DNA from: Posidoniimonas corsicana
Lineage (GTDB): Bacteria; Planctomycetota; Planctomycetia; Pirellulales; Lacipirellulaceae
DNA length: 64,000 nucleotides
Direction: 5' to 3'
NCBI RefSeq assembly: GCF_007859765.1
Contig: NZ_SIHJ01000001.1
Coordinates: 806,767 to 870,766 of the forward strand
The position numbers were made by a program, and so were the translations under genes. This document shows, in pieces, positions 49,814-58,752 of the stretch. Position 1 is the stretch's first letter. The number at the start of each line of letters is the position of its first letter. The notes under the pieces were generated by a model. The model saw only the letters and a program-made list of their open reading frames with translations, ran no database searches and was not told the DNA's origin.

Positions 49814-51511
49814 CTAGCTCTTGCGTCCCATAAGCACCATACAGCTGGCGAGCAACGCAAACGCCAATGCCCGCGGCTCTGGCACGAGCCCTTCGGCCAC
49901 CGCCCCGTAGTTGGCTCGCCAGACATCGAGCTGGGGGTCGCCCACGACGCCGCCGTGGGGGTCGTTCAGCAGGGGGCTGATCTGTCCCACGGAATCCTGC
50001 CACAGGGTGTAATCAGCCGCGGTGACGCGGCCGTCATTGTTGTAGTCGCCGGGCAGGCCGGAGATCAGCGTCAGTGCGATGTGAGAGTCGACGGAGAAGA
50101 AATCGAATCCGACCGGCGGCTTGTTATTCAGCACATCTTCGGGAGTGAGGTCGAACCCGAACGAGGAACCGTCGGCAAGCACACCGGTTAGCCTCCCACC
50201 TCGACTTGTGACCACGACCGGCCGACCGACGCCGAGCCCCTCGATCGGCGCCCCGTCCAAGCGGAACTCTTGCCCGACCAGGCTGACGCTGCTGTCGCGT
50301 TCGGCGCGGAAGCCCTCTCCATACTCCCCGCCGCTCAGGGCGACGCTGCTCCAGCGCAGCGCCTCGAACCCAGTCCCGATCACTCCACCGCTGATGCTGA
50401 CGGCACTCCCGCGAGCGGCGCTGAAGCCGGCGCCCACCTCGCCGCCGGTCAGCAGCAGCCGAGCGCCGCTCGAGACACTCGCCCCCAGCCCGATCGTGCC
50501 GCCGCTGACGCGAACCTGACCTCCCGCTGTCGCGGAAAACCATTTGCCGATGACGCCGCCGGCCAGTTGTAGGTCGCCGCCGCTCACCTCGACCGCGTCC
50601 CCAACCTCTCCCCCCTCGATGGCGACCGTCGCGCCAACCGCTGTGAACCCATCCGGTAACCGTCCACCAGCGCGGAGCGTGAGCGTTTGCCCGGCCCGCA
50701 GGCCGCGGATCGGCGAGGAGATGATCTGGTCGACGACGATGGGAGTCGGGTCGACGCTCGGGAGTTCCATCCGCGTGAGGGTGGCGCCGTTAATCGCGTC
50801 GAGGGCAGAAACGCTGAACACAAACGGTGAGCCGTCGGACAGGGTTCCCGAGAAAACGTCCTGCTCCGAGACCAAGGAAACCGTTGCCCCTGCGTACTCG
50901 GCGCCGTTGACGCTGAACTCGTTTCCTACGAGCTCCACGCGACTACCCGCCTCGGCAGTGAAGAGACCGCCAATAATGCCACCGCTAATGGTGACGCTGC
51001 TGCCCGACCTGGCGGTGGAACCGACACCCAAGTAAAGTCCGTTCACCCGCACGTCGCTCCCCGACTCCGCCGTCAGCCGTCCGACGTAGGCGTCACCGGT
51101 GATGTCGACAACGGCGCCATGTTCAGCCTGCAGATCGACGCTCCAGGCATCTCCCGAGACATTCACTACGCTTCCCGAGTGAGCCGTAACGCCCGCTTGA
51201 CGCAGCTCGCCGCCGGTGATGGTGACCACACTCCCCGAGTAAGCTTGAACGCCGTGGGCAATCAGGCCACCGGTCATGTTCAGTTCGACATTCGCGCTGA
51301 CCCCATCTGGCGTCCCCACGTCGACGTAAGCGAGCTGTCCACCTTCAGCGACATTCAGTTGTGTCGATGAGCCGATCTCGATAAACGGAGAGACCAACTC
51401 CGGTGGCACGTTGATGACCGTGTCAAACTGGCCCGAGACCGGCGCCCCTAAGCAGGAGATGACCACGCTGGCCACCGCTACGCCGAATCGGGAAACGGAC
51501 GCGCTGTTCAT
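49814..51511 (-). CDS. Exported beta-solenoid PEP-CTERM protein with tandem duplication
   Basis: 565 residues from the ATG at 51511 (signal peptide VAVASVVISCLGAPVSGQ). Two similar halves follow. Each has a run of about 20-residue repeats of the type SGSxVxITGGxxxxGxxA, as in a right-handed beta-solenoid, and each ends with a cap containing NEFSVNGAEYAG...FSGTLSDGSPFVFSV or QEFRLDGAPIEG...TGVLADGSSFGFDL. A dockerin-like pair (GDYNNDGRVTAADYTLW) and the tail VPEPRALAFALLASCMVLMGRKS close it. The signals predict export and sorting to the envelope. Function is unknown; adhesion or carbohydrate contact is inference. Confidence 0.82.
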   Translation of the reverse strand: MNSASVSRFGVAVASVVISCLGAPVSGQFDTVINVPPELVSPFIEIGSSTQLNVAEGGQLAYVDVGTPDGVSANVELNMTGGLIAHGVQAYSGSVVTITGGELRQAGVTAHSGSVVNVSGDAWSVDLQAEHGAVVDITGDAYVGRLTAESGSDVRVNGLYLGVGSTARSGSSVTISGGIIGGLFTAEAGSRVELVGNEFSVNGAEYAGATVSLVSEQDVFSGTLSDGSPFVFSVSALDAINGATLTRMELPSVDPTPIVVDQIISSPIRGLRAGQTLTLRAGGRLPDGFTAVGATVAIEGGEVGDAVEVSGGDLQLAGGVIGKWFSATAGGQVRVSGGTIGLGASVSSGARLLLTGGEVGAGFSAARGSAVSISGGVIGTGFEALRWSSVALSGGEYGEGFRAERDSSVSLVGQEFRLDGAPIEGLGVGRPVVVTSRGGRLTGVLADGSSFGFDLTPEDVLNNKPPVGFDFFSVDSHIALTLISGLPGDYNNDGRVTAADYTLWQDSVGQISPLLNDPHGGVVGDPQLDVWRANYGAVAEGLVPEPRALAFALLASCMVLMGRKS

Positions 51512-51848
51512 CTCGGACGTCCCTCCGTTCGAACCCAGTCTTACCGCCGATTGTGCAGAGCGGCTGTGGGTGCATGCGCTCCACGCCACCGCCGTTGGAA
51601 GAATCGAAGCCGAGCCCAAGCAGCTCTCTCGGCCAAGCCAAGTGGATTGGCATTATATGTGGCGCGTACGGTCTGCCGCCATCTACCGGGGAGCCGCGCT
51701 GCGCGATTCTGATCGCGGTCGTCAGCCTGCCCCCCAGATTGACGCCTGCCGGGCATCAACGTTGCAGGCACAGAAAAACCCGGCGTGGGAGAAGCCCCCG
51801 CGCCGGGTTTTGAATTGTCACGGTGCAACCGCCGCGGGAGCGGGTACG
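51512..51848. other. 337 nt gap: upstream region of the solenoid gene and terminator of the Gfo/Idh gene
   Basis: No gene recognised. It contains a strong terminator-like hairpin at 51775-51811 and the presumed promoter of the solenoid gene on the minus strand. Confidence 0.55.
51775..51811 (-). terminator. Intrinsic terminator of the Gfo/Idh/MocA gene
   Basis: Perfect 11-bp stem AAAACCCGGCG (51775-51785) and CGCCGGGTTTT (51801-51811); on the minus strand the stem ends in a run of five T. It lies 38 nt past the stop at 51849, and the AT ends of both arms could also terminate in the other direction. Confidence 0.8.
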
Positions 51849-53213
51849 CTACATCTCGATCGCGTAGCCCTCTCGGTACGGCCGGGCCAGCATGCTGTTG
51901 GCCTGCTCGTCGCCGGTGATCTGCTCGGTCTGGGCGTCCCAGTTGACGGTGCGGCCCAGCCGGGCGGAGATGCCCGCCAGGTGGCACACGTTGAGCATCT
52001 TCATGTGCGTGTGGACATCCGAGATCGGGTCCCGACGCTCGCGGCAGCAGTGGAAGAAGTTCGCCCAGTGCGCCTTCCGCTCGTTGAAGTCCATCGGCAT
52101 GCCCTTGTAGACCTTGCTGACGGCGTCTTCGGGGAGCGGGTTCTCGGCCAGCTCCTCAACCGGCTTGCCGGTCAGCCGGCCGCGGTTGACGAAGATGCGT
52201 CCCTCGTCGCCCTCGATGGTGATGCCGTTGCCGTCGTTGCGGATGGTCATCTCGATGTCGCCGGGGTAGACCGCCTTGAGGTTGAACGAAGTCGCGGTGT
52301 TGTACCGATCGATCTCGGTCGGCACCCCATTCTCGAAGGGCACGGGGTGGGACGCCTCGCCGCCGACCGACAGCGGCGCGGTCGCCTGTCCGTTGGCTTC
52401 CAGCGCCCAGGTGGCGATGTCCACGTGGTGGGCGCCCCAGTCGGTCAGCTTGCCGCCGGAGTACTCGTACCACCAGCGGAACTCGTACAGGCAGTTGGTG
52501 AAGGTGTGGCCCTCCTCGTCGCGGAGGTGGCGGTACTCGGCCAGCGGCGCCGGCCCCAGCCAGCGGTCCCAGTCGAGAGTGCCCGGCGCGTCAACGACCG
52601 GGATCGAAGGCGACTTGGGCGCGCCGCCGATCGCGACGTCGATGCTCTTGATCTTCCCGATGCGTCCCTCGGCCACCAGCGCGATGGCTTTGACAAACAG
52701 GTCGTAGGTGCTGCGTTGCTGGGTGCCCACCTGCACGACCCGGCCGGTCTCCTTCACGACCTTGCGGATCAGCTTGCCCTCGTCGATGGTCAGCGTGAGC
52801 GGCTTTTCGCAGTAGACGTCGTGCCCGGCGAGCAGCGCCTCGATCAGGGGCTTAGTGTGCCAGTGGTCCGGCGTGGCGATGTGGATTGCGTCGAGGTCGT
52901 CACGCTGGAGGATCTCGCGGTAGTCGGCGTAGGTGTCCGCCTTGCCGCCGCTCAGCCGCTGGTTGGCGTGGTTGAGCCGGCCGGAATCAACGTCGGCGAT
53001 CGCGACCACGTCGCACATGTCACGCGCCGAGTCCATGTTGCCCATCCCCATGCCGCCGGCGCCGATCAAGGCCACCTTCAGGCGGTCGTTCTTCGACTGG
53101 GTCTCGTCGGCCAGCGTGCGTTGCTGCGAGAAGAAGTAGGGGACCGAAGTGCCCACCGCGATTCCGGTGGTGGTTCTCACAAAGTCACGACGCGAGGGTT
53201 GCTGGTTCGGCAT
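51849..53213 (-). CDS. Gfo/Idh/MocA family oxidoreductase with Tat signal
   Basis: 454 residues. N-terminal SRRDFVRTTTGIAVG is a twin-arginine export signal. The Rossmann part has VALIGAGGMGMGN (dinucleotide loop) and DVYCEKPLTLT with the conserved EKP lysine; HIATPDHWHTKP and FRWWYEYSGGKLTDWGAHHVDIATWAL are typical of planctomycete members. It should oxidise or reduce a sugar or related compound with NAD(P), working outside the cytoplasm after export with bound cofactor. The substrate is not identifiable. It has its own terminator. Confidence 0.92.
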   Translation of the reverse strand: MPNQQPSRRDFVRTTTGIAVGTSVPYFFSQQRTLADETQSKNDRLKVALIGAGGMGMGNMDSARDMCDVVAIADVDSGRLNHANQRLSGGKADTYADYREILQRDDLDAIHIATPDHWHTKPLIEALLAGHDVYCEKPLTLTIDEGKLIRKVVKETGRVVQVGTQQRSTYDLFVKAIALVAEGRIGKIKSIDVAIGGAPKSPSIPVVDAPGTLDWDRWLGPAPLAEYRHLRDEEGHTFTNCLYEFRWWYEYSGGKLTDWGAHHVDIATWALEANGQATAPLSVGGEASHPVPFENGVPTEIDRYNTATSFNLKAVYPGDIEMTIRNDGNGITIEGDEGRIFVNRGRLTGKPVEELAENPLPEDAVSKVYKGMPMDFNERKAHWANFFHCCRERRDPISDVHTHMKMLNVCHLAGISARLGRTVNWDAQTEQITGDEQANSMLARPYREGYAIEM

Positions 53214-53532
53214 TCGAGAATTCAGAGCAGAAAGGAGGGGAGGGAGGGGGCGCCAGGAACTAGAACGGACAGTCTAAGCGACCCTGCAACGAAAAGGAAA
53301 TTAACGGGGTAAACATGCACTTTGTTTAGCTATCTGGCTTTCCACGGGATCGGGGCGCCGGCCTGTCCGGCGTCGCGTTGGAGGCCAATGCCGGGCCACC
53401 CAAAACCGCGAAAACCCGCAGATTGGTGCTTGCAAACACTGATACAAGCTGCCTATCATCAGCGAAAGCGGATAACCGTTATAGGTGGAAAGAGACCCGC
53501 ACCTCGCCGAACACCCGTTCCCAGAGCGTCTA
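53214..53532. other. 319 nt divergent upstream region
   Basis: Between the Gfo/Idh gene (minus) and a PEP-CTERM gene (plus). AAAGGAGGGGAGGG just after the minus-strand start is on the wrong strand for a ribosome-binding site. A candidate plus-strand promoter is at 53430-53459. No gene recognised. Confidence 0.55.
53430..53459 (+). promoter_or_regulatory. Candidate sigma70-like promoter of the PEP-CTERM gene
   Basis: TTGCAA (53430-53435), 18 nt spacer, TATCAT (53454-53459), about 75 nt before the ATG at 53533. The -10 is close to consensus and the -35 only partly. Confidence 0.35.
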
Positions 53533-54240
53533 ATGATTCGCACCCACAAGTTTGCCGCCGCCATCCTGGCGGCGGCCGCCCTCGGCCAGGTGGCCTCCGC
53601 GGGCCCGATCCTGGCCGGCTCCGCTACCTACAAGTACGAAAACACCTTCTTCACCCGGCTCTACCCGGGAACGCCATTCAACCCCACCGGCTCGCCGATT
53701 GACCTACCGGTCTCGGCAGAGGGCACGTTCACCCAGGTGTGGGACGAGCAAATCGGCGACTCGATCCAAGACGAGCTGACCAGCATCCAGGCGTCAGGAT
53801 TCATCGCGGGAATGCCGCCCGTTCCGTTCGACCTCTTCGGCGGCATTGACGAGGTCCCCGACCTTGGCCCATTCACCGGCTCAATGAGCTCGATTGTGAA
53901 CGACCCGGTCACCGGCAAGCTAATCTCCGCGTTCCGCAGCGTCAGCGGACCGTTCCGCCAGGTGCTCGGCAACGGGCCGGTGCTGTACACGGTTGACCCC
54001 TACAACTTTGTCGCCTCGATCGACTCGCTGCCGTTCGAGCCAGGTGACCTGTTCATCGGCACAACCGACGTTGAGATCTACGCCCAGCAGGGCGCCATCA
54101 TCGACCCGCTGAACGACCCCATCGTTGGCGTCGTGCTGGCCGGTGGCGTAATCACACTAGTGCCGGAGCCCGCCTCGCTGGCGCTCCTGGCGGGCGCGCT
54201 GTGTGGCGTCGGCTCGGCGGTGGTGAGACGCCGCCGCTAA
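53533..54240 (+). CDS. PEP-CTERM sorting domain-containing exported protein
   Basis: 235 residues from the ATG at 53533 (signal peptide FAAAILAAAALGQVASAG). The mature part is beta-rich without a recognised domain. The C terminus VPEPASLALLAGALCGVGSAVVRRRR is a textbook PEP-CTERM tail: PEP motif, hydrophobic helix and Arg cluster, predicting exosortase/archaeosortase-type processing. There are no dockerin-like motifs, unlike the other such proteins here. A strong terminator follows. Confidence 0.88.
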   Translation: MIRTHKFAAAILAAAALGQVASAGPILAGSATYKYENTFFTRLYPGTPFNPTGSPIDLPVSAEGTFTQVWDEQIGDSIQDELTSIQASGFIAGMPPVPFDLFGGIDEVPDLGPFTGSMSSIVNDPVTGKLISAFRSVSGPFRQVLGNGPVLYTVDPYNFVASIDSLPFEPGDLFIGTTDVEIYAQQGAIIDPLNDPIVGVVLAGGVITLVPEPASLALLAGALCGVGSAVVRRRR

Positions 54241-54282
54241 GGCATTGGAGGCTCGCCCTCCCGTTTAAGTCAGTCCTTGCGT

Positions 54283-54312
54283 AGGCCGCGGCATGGTTAC
54301 ATGCCGCGGCCT
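54283..54312 (+). terminator. Intrinsic terminator after the PEP-CTERM gene
   Basis: Perfect 13-bp stem AGGCCGCGGCATG (54283-54295), loop GTTA, CATGCCGCGGCCT (54300-54312), followed by TTCGTTTG. It starts 42 nt past the stop. Confidence 0.8.
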
Positions 54313-54417
54313 TTCGTTTGCATCGTCCTCGAATGATTGGCGGCGCGGCGCCGCGTCGGATAGGATCGAGCGAACCGAACGGTTGGTCGCTCCTCACCTA
54401 CTTCTGGCGATGGTCCT

Positions 54418-56028
54418 TTGTCTCACGCATCTGCTTGGCGGCGTTATGCCGTCGCGTCTGTCTTGCCACTGCTGCTGCCGTCGTTGGCTGCGCAGAGGGC
54501 GTCCGCCCAACCGGCTGCCCGGATACCCACGCTGAACGACGTTGGCGCAGCGAACCTGCTCACCGAGATCGCACCGGTCATGGCGCCGTTCCCGATGCGA
54601 TCGTTCAGGAAGCCCAGCTTCCCCGACCGGACGATCGACATCCGTGAGGAGGGCGCCCAACCGGGCGTGAAAGCCACCGAGGCGATCCATGCCGCGATCG
54701 TCAAGGCCCACGCCGCCGGCGGCGGCACGGTGCTGATCCCGGCCGGCGACTGGCTTTCGGGACGGATCACGCTGAAGAGCAACGTCAACCTGCATGTCGC
54801 CCAAGGCGCCCGGCTTCGGTTCAGCGGAGAACTCGCCGACTACCGACCCGCCGTGTTCACGCGGCACGAGGGGGTAGAGGTGATGTCGCTCGGCGCGTGC
54901 ATCTACGCGCTGGACGCGGACAACATCGCCGTCACCGGCCGCGGCACGCTGCTCGGCCCCGAGGACGGCCCCGTGAAGCGGCAGATGATGACCCAGGACG
55001 TAGTCGAGCGGTTCGTTCCGCTCGACAAGCCGGTCGCCGAGCGGGTGTACGAAGGGCAGGGCGGGGCGCCGATCTTCCTGCCGATGTTCATCTCGCCGAC
55101 CCGCTGCACCAACGTGTACATCGAGGGGGTCACCCTCGAGCAGACGGCGTTCTGGAACATCGTGCCCGTCTACTGCGACGGCGTTGTGATCCGGGGGGTG
55201 ACGGTCAATTCGGTCGGCATCCCTCGTGGCGACGGCATCGACATCGAGTCGTCCCGCAACGTGCTGATCGAGTACTCAACGCTCAACAACGGCGACGACT
55301 GCTTCACCCTCAAGGCCGGCCGCGGGCGCGACGGGCGGCGGGTGAACCGCCCCACCGAGAACGTCGTGATCCGCCACTGCCTGGCCAAGCAGGGCCACGG
55401 CGCCGTGACCGTTGGCAGTGAGACCGCCGGCGTCATCCGCAACCTATACGTGCACGACTGCGTGTTCGACGACACCGACGTCGGCATCCGGCTCAAGACC
55501 CGCCGGCCCCGCGCCGGGGGCGGCGAGAACCTGATCTACGAGCGTCTGCGGATGCGTCTGTCGGGCAAGATGTTCCGCTGCGACATGCTGGGAAGCGTCA
55601 CCTACGTGGGCGAGCTGGCCAACCGGCTGCCGGCGCGCGACGCGAATGAGCTGACGCCGTTCTTCCGCGACGTCACCATCCGCGACGTGGTCGTGGAGGG
55701 GGCGACGCGCATCATCCACGTGACGGGCATCCCCGAGTCGCCGCTCACCAACCTGCTGGTGGAGAACGCGCGTATCCGGGGCGAACTGCTGATCACCGCG
55801 GCCGACCTCCGTGGGATGACCCTTCGCAATGTGCAGATCGAGAGCCAATCCCCGGAGCTTAATCTGCTCGACGCGCGGGGCGTGCTGTTCGACCGCGTCA
55901 CTTTCGACGTGCCCGGCGGGCGGGTGCAGGCCAACATCGAGGGCCCCGAGAGCGGCGACATCCGCTTCCACGACTGCAGGCCCGCCCGGCCAGTCGGCTG
56001 GAGAACCGACGCCTACCAAGAACCGTAG
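54418..56028 (+). CDS. Secreted GH28 polygalacturonase-like pectinase
   Basis: 536 residues from a TTG at 54418, the only start that gives the signal peptide (YAVASVLPLLLPSLAAQRASAQ). GH28 motifs: PRGDGIDIES (Asp272, Asp275), NNGDDC with Asp293/Asp294, GHGAVTVGSE with His327, and IRLKTRRPRAGG (the RIK-type substrate arginine/lysine). Parallel beta-helix fold expected, hydrolysing alpha-1,4-galacturonan by inversion with the acid pair. It could cooperate with the PL10 pectate lyase at 8.6 kb. The ribosome-binding site is weak. Confidence 0.9.
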   Translation: MSHASAWRRYAVASVLPLLLPSLAAQRASAQPAARIPTLNDVGAANLLTEIAPVMAPFPMRSFRKPSFPDRTIDIREEGAQPGVKATEAIHAAIVKAHAAGGGTVLIPAGDWLSGRITLKSNVNLHVAQGARLRFSGELADYRPAVFTRHEGVEVMSLGACIYALDADNIAVTGRGTLLGPEDGPVKRQMMTQDVVERFVPLDKPVAERVYEGQGGAPIFLPMFISPTRCTNVYIEGVTLEQTAFWNIVPVYCDGVVIRGVTVNSVGIPRGDGIDIESSRNVLIEYSTLNNGDDCFTLKAGRGRDGRRVNRPTENVVIRHCLAKQGHGAVTVGSETAGVIRNLYVHDCVFDDTDVGIRLKTRRPRAGGGENLIYERLRMRLSGKMFRCDMLGSVTYVGELANRLPARDANELTPFFRDVTIRDVVVEGATRIIHVTGIPESPLTNLLVENARIRGELLITAADLRGMTLRNVQIESQSPELNLLDARGVLFDRVTFDVPGGRVQANIEGPESGDIRFHDCRPARPVGWRTDAYQEP

Positions 56029-56528
56029 GGCGGCCAGGCCGGGGGCCTTCCCGCTGAGTTTGGCCCAACGGGTGGTGGAAAAAGGCCACATCGTGCGTTC
56101 TAATCAGGGTTGGTGTTCATGCGACCACCACCTCGCCCGTGGGCTCGTCTATCGCCGCGGGCGTGAAGCCCCGAGGAGTTAGTCGGAGCACGGGCGTCCG
56201 CGCTGCGCGCCGGAAAAGGGACAAAACTCCTGCGCCCCGCCCGGGACCACTCATCGCAACAACCTTTCAATAAAGAGCTTACGAAGAACCATAGGGACCA
56301 TTCGCCCTGAGTTTTGTCCCCTTCGCGCGTGTTTTTGGACAAAACGATTAGGTCACTACCTTGCCAGGGACGCTCCGCAACCGCCGTGGACCGTGGGGTG
56401 CCCGATGCCGTCGGGGCGGCAAGTCGTGCACGCGACTATCGCCAAGCGAGCGATCTCGACCGGGATCGTCCGGTTGGATCTCAGATCACTTCCTCTCAGA
56501 TACTGGCGTGTTGCCAGCTGCATGCCCA
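56029..56528. other. 500 nt gap with an inverted repeat family member
   Basis: No gene recognised between the GH28 gene and the desulfhydrase gene. It holds inverted copies of a GGGACAAAACTC motif, listed separately, like those at 24.5 kb. Open frames here are short and have no domains. Confidence 0.55.
56218..56345. repeat. Inverted repeat with GGGACAAAACTC arms plus a third half-copy
   Basis: GGGACAAAACTC (56218-56229) and GAGTTTTGTCCC (56309-56320) are exact reverse complements 79 nt apart; GGACAAAAC recurs at 56337-56345. The core (GGGACAAAA) matches the arms of the two repeats upstream of vsr. Confidence 0.65.
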
Positions 56529-57506
56529 ATGCCGAACCCTCTGCCTCGCGTTGCCCTGGCCAATCTCCCAACGCCCCTCCACCGGCTGCCGCGGCTATCG
56601 GAGCAGCTGGGCGTCGACCTGTGGATCAAGCGTGACGACCTGACCGGCCTCGCCACCGGTGGCAACAAGACGCGCAAGCTGGAGTACCTCATCGCGGACG
56701 CACTCGAGCAGGGCGCCGACTGCGTGATCACCGCGGGCGGCCCGCAATCCAACCACTGTCGGCAGACCGCCGCGGCGGCTGCCCAGCACGGCCTAGGGTG
56801 TCATTTGGTGCTCGGCGGTGAGCCCCAGCCCCCGCTGGGAAACCTGCTGCTGGACCACGTGCTGGGGGCGACGGTGCACTGGACCGCCAAGCCCAACCGC
56901 AACGCGAGGATGCGGTCGCTCGCCGACGAGCTGACCGCCGCCGGCCAACGGCCCTACGTCATCCCGATCGGGGGCTCCAACGCGATCGGCGCGGTCGGCT
57001 ACGCGGCCGCGTTCGACGAGTTGATGGGCCAAGCGACGGCCGCCGGTATGTCGTTCGACCGGGTGCTGTTCCCGACCAGCTCCGGCGGCACCCAGGCGGG
57101 GCTCGTGCTGGGCGCGAAGCGGGCCGCCTTCGCCGGTCGCGTGACGGCGATCAGCATCGACGCCGATCCAGACGACCAGGAGTTCTTGGATGAAGTCGCC
57201 GGGATCGCCACCGCCGCGGCGGCGCTGCTGGGGACCGACCAGACCATCGCGGCGGGTGATCTGGACATCGAGTACTGCTATCTCGGCGGCGGGTACGGCG
57301 TTGTAGGCGACCTGGAACGCAACGCCATTGGCGTCATGGGGCGCACCGAGGGGATCCTGCTGGGACCGGTGTACAGCGGTCGCGGGTTCGGCGCAATGCT
57401 CGACCTGGTCGCATCGGGCCGGATCGCGCCGGGCGAGCGGGTGCTGTACTGGCACACCGGCGACGAGTCGGCGCTGCACGCCTACGCGGATGACGTGCTT
57501 TCGTAG
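56529..57506 (+). CDS. dcyD: D-cysteine desulfhydrase / ACC deaminase-like PLP enzyme
   Basis: 325 residues from the ATG at 56529. Fold type II PLP enzyme with PLP Lys47 in TGGNKTRK, preceded by WIKRDDL, then AGGPQSNHCRQTAAAA, PTSSGGTQAGL (phosphate-binding glycines) and GPVYSGRGF. This set matches D-cysteine desulfhydrase and its close relative ACC deaminase; telling them apart needs the active-site residues compared with known structures. D-cysteine breakdown to pyruvate, H2S and ammonia is the more common annotation. It stands alone; a terminator follows. Confidence 0.85.
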   Translation: MPNPLPRVALANLPTPLHRLPRLSEQLGVDLWIKRDDLTGLATGGNKTRKLEYLIADALEQGADCVITAGGPQSNHCRQTAAAAAQHGLGCHLVLGGEPQPPLGNLLLDHVLGATVHWTAKPNRNARMRSLADELTAAGQRPYVIPIGGSNAIGAVGYAAAFDELMGQATAAGMSFDRVLFPTSSGGTQAGLVLGAKRAAFAGRVTAISIDADPDDQEFLDEVAGIATAAAALLGTDQTIAAGDLDIEYCYLGGGYGVVGDLERNAIGVMGRTEGILLGPVYSGRGFGAMLDLVASGRIAPGERVLYWHTGDESALHAYADDVLS

Positions 57507-57538
57507 CAGCGGGCGCCGCCCACGGGTGCGCACAGAAA

Positions 57539-57570
57539 GGCCCGCCGGCGGCGGACGCCGACGGCGGGCC
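57539..57570 (-). terminator. Terminator-like hairpin between convergent genes
   Basis: GGCCCGCCG (57539-57547) and CGGCGGGCC (57562-57570); on the minus strand TTTCT follows, fitting the PEP-CTERM gene that stops at 57596. It also sits 32 nt past dcyD on the plus strand. Confidence 0.6.
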
Positions 57571-57595
57571 TGTGCAAGGTTTTCAATGCGTATCG

Positions 57596-58342
57596 CTAGG
57601 ACCGGCGCCGCACGGCGGCCAGCCCCGCGATCAGGACCAGCCCCAGAGCGCTCGGCTCGGGCACGTAGCTAAGCACCGGGCCGGGCCCCGACTCCTTGGG
57701 CCAGAAGCGGGCCTGGTTGCCGCTGGTGCTCTCGTTGCCACGGAAGATAAGGAACGAAACCTGGCCGTTGGTGTCGCCGTTGACGAAGGCGTCCAGGGCG
57801 GCACTGGAGAAGGAGTACTTCTCGTTGATCACCTGGGGGCCGTAGTCCTGCCCATCAACGAGCAGCGTCAGATTGGCGGTGTCCAGGTCACGGATGTCGT
57901 CGAACGAGTTCATCGCCGCGAGCTCCGCCGTCGGGTCAACGCCGTCCGGGATCAGGCCCGGAGCGTTGTTGTAGGTGACGTCGCCCTCGGTCCAGCTGGC
58001 CTCGTCAGGGTCGGACTCGTTGACGCCATACAGGCTCAGCGTGTTCCCGGTGCCGCTGTCGCTCCGCTGCCAGAAGAGGTCGAGCGAAAGGCCCGACACG
58101 CCGCCCGGCAGGCCGGTGGTGGGGAACTTAAGAAGGATCACGTCGTTGTCGTCACCGTCCAGGTCGGTGCGGGCGTTGACCTGATCGTTTCCGTTGCGGT
58201 TGCTGTCCGGGTTGTCTTCACGCACCCAGGTGTCGTCCGATGCGCCGATCGAAGCGGCGTAGGCATCGGCTGCGGGTCCGGCGATGACCGCCGCGCATGC
58301 AACCGCCAAGAGGGAAGAGAAGGATCGTCGCTGCCAATTCAT
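57596..58342 (-). CDS. DNRLRE-domain PEP-CTERM exported protein
   Basis: 248 residues from the ATG at 58342 (signal peptide SSLLAVACAAVIAGPAADAYA). The ectodomain has the DNRLRE pattern: DDTWVREDNPDSNRNG, LLKFP, then WTEGDVTYNNAPG and a closing beta strand, as in surface proteins that form rigid rods or bind carbohydrate. The tail VPEPSALGLVLIAGLAAVRRRS is a PEP-CTERM signal. There is no dockerin-like pair. Function beyond envelope location is unknown. Confidence 0.87.
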   Translation of the reverse strand: MNWQRRSFSSLLAVACAAVIAGPAADAYAASIGASDDTWVREDNPDSNRNGNDQVNARTDLDGDDNDVILLKFPTTGLPGGVSGLSLDLFWQRSDSGTGNTLSLYGVNESDPDEASWTEGDVTYNNAPGLIPDGVDPTAELAAMNSFDDIRDLDTANLTLLVDGQDYGPQVINEKYSFSSAALDAFVNGDTNGQVSFLIFRGNESTSGNQARFWPKESGPGPVLSYVPEPSALGLVLIAGLAAVRRRS

Positions 58343-58752
58343 TAGATGCGCTCCCACCGCGTGTGCGGAACAAGAAAGAGAGGAGGGTACGGGCCCGAGA
58401 ACAGGATGAGACAAGAAAAACGTGGCTAACCTCAGACTAGGCAGAGGCGCCGCAGGACACAAGAAAACAACTCCACCACCGCTCGTCGGACTGCTCTCGC
58501 TGCCCACGAGAGCCAACTAACACAGTTGCGGTAGGCGGGGCGTCGCCCCAGTCCTTCATTCAAGCTAAGAGCCTGCTAGGCCCCATTCAACCCGGCATGT
58601 TGCAAGCGGCGGCCCAATATCCGCAGGCGTCGTGCAATGCAGGGCCTGTCCTGACCTTTGGCGGCCGGCTGCGGCCGGGCTCTTGGTGCAGAACTCACGG
58701 CTGAAACCCGCAAACTGCGGGCCGCAGGGATCGTGACCGATCAGGCAAACCG
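58343..58752. other. 410 nt gap without a gene
   Basis: It holds the presumed promoter of the DNRLRE gene (minus) and the 3' region of the next Gfo/Idh gene. Short inverted segments such as GGCCGGCTGCGGCCGG occur, but no clear terminator or operator was seen. Confidence 0.5.
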
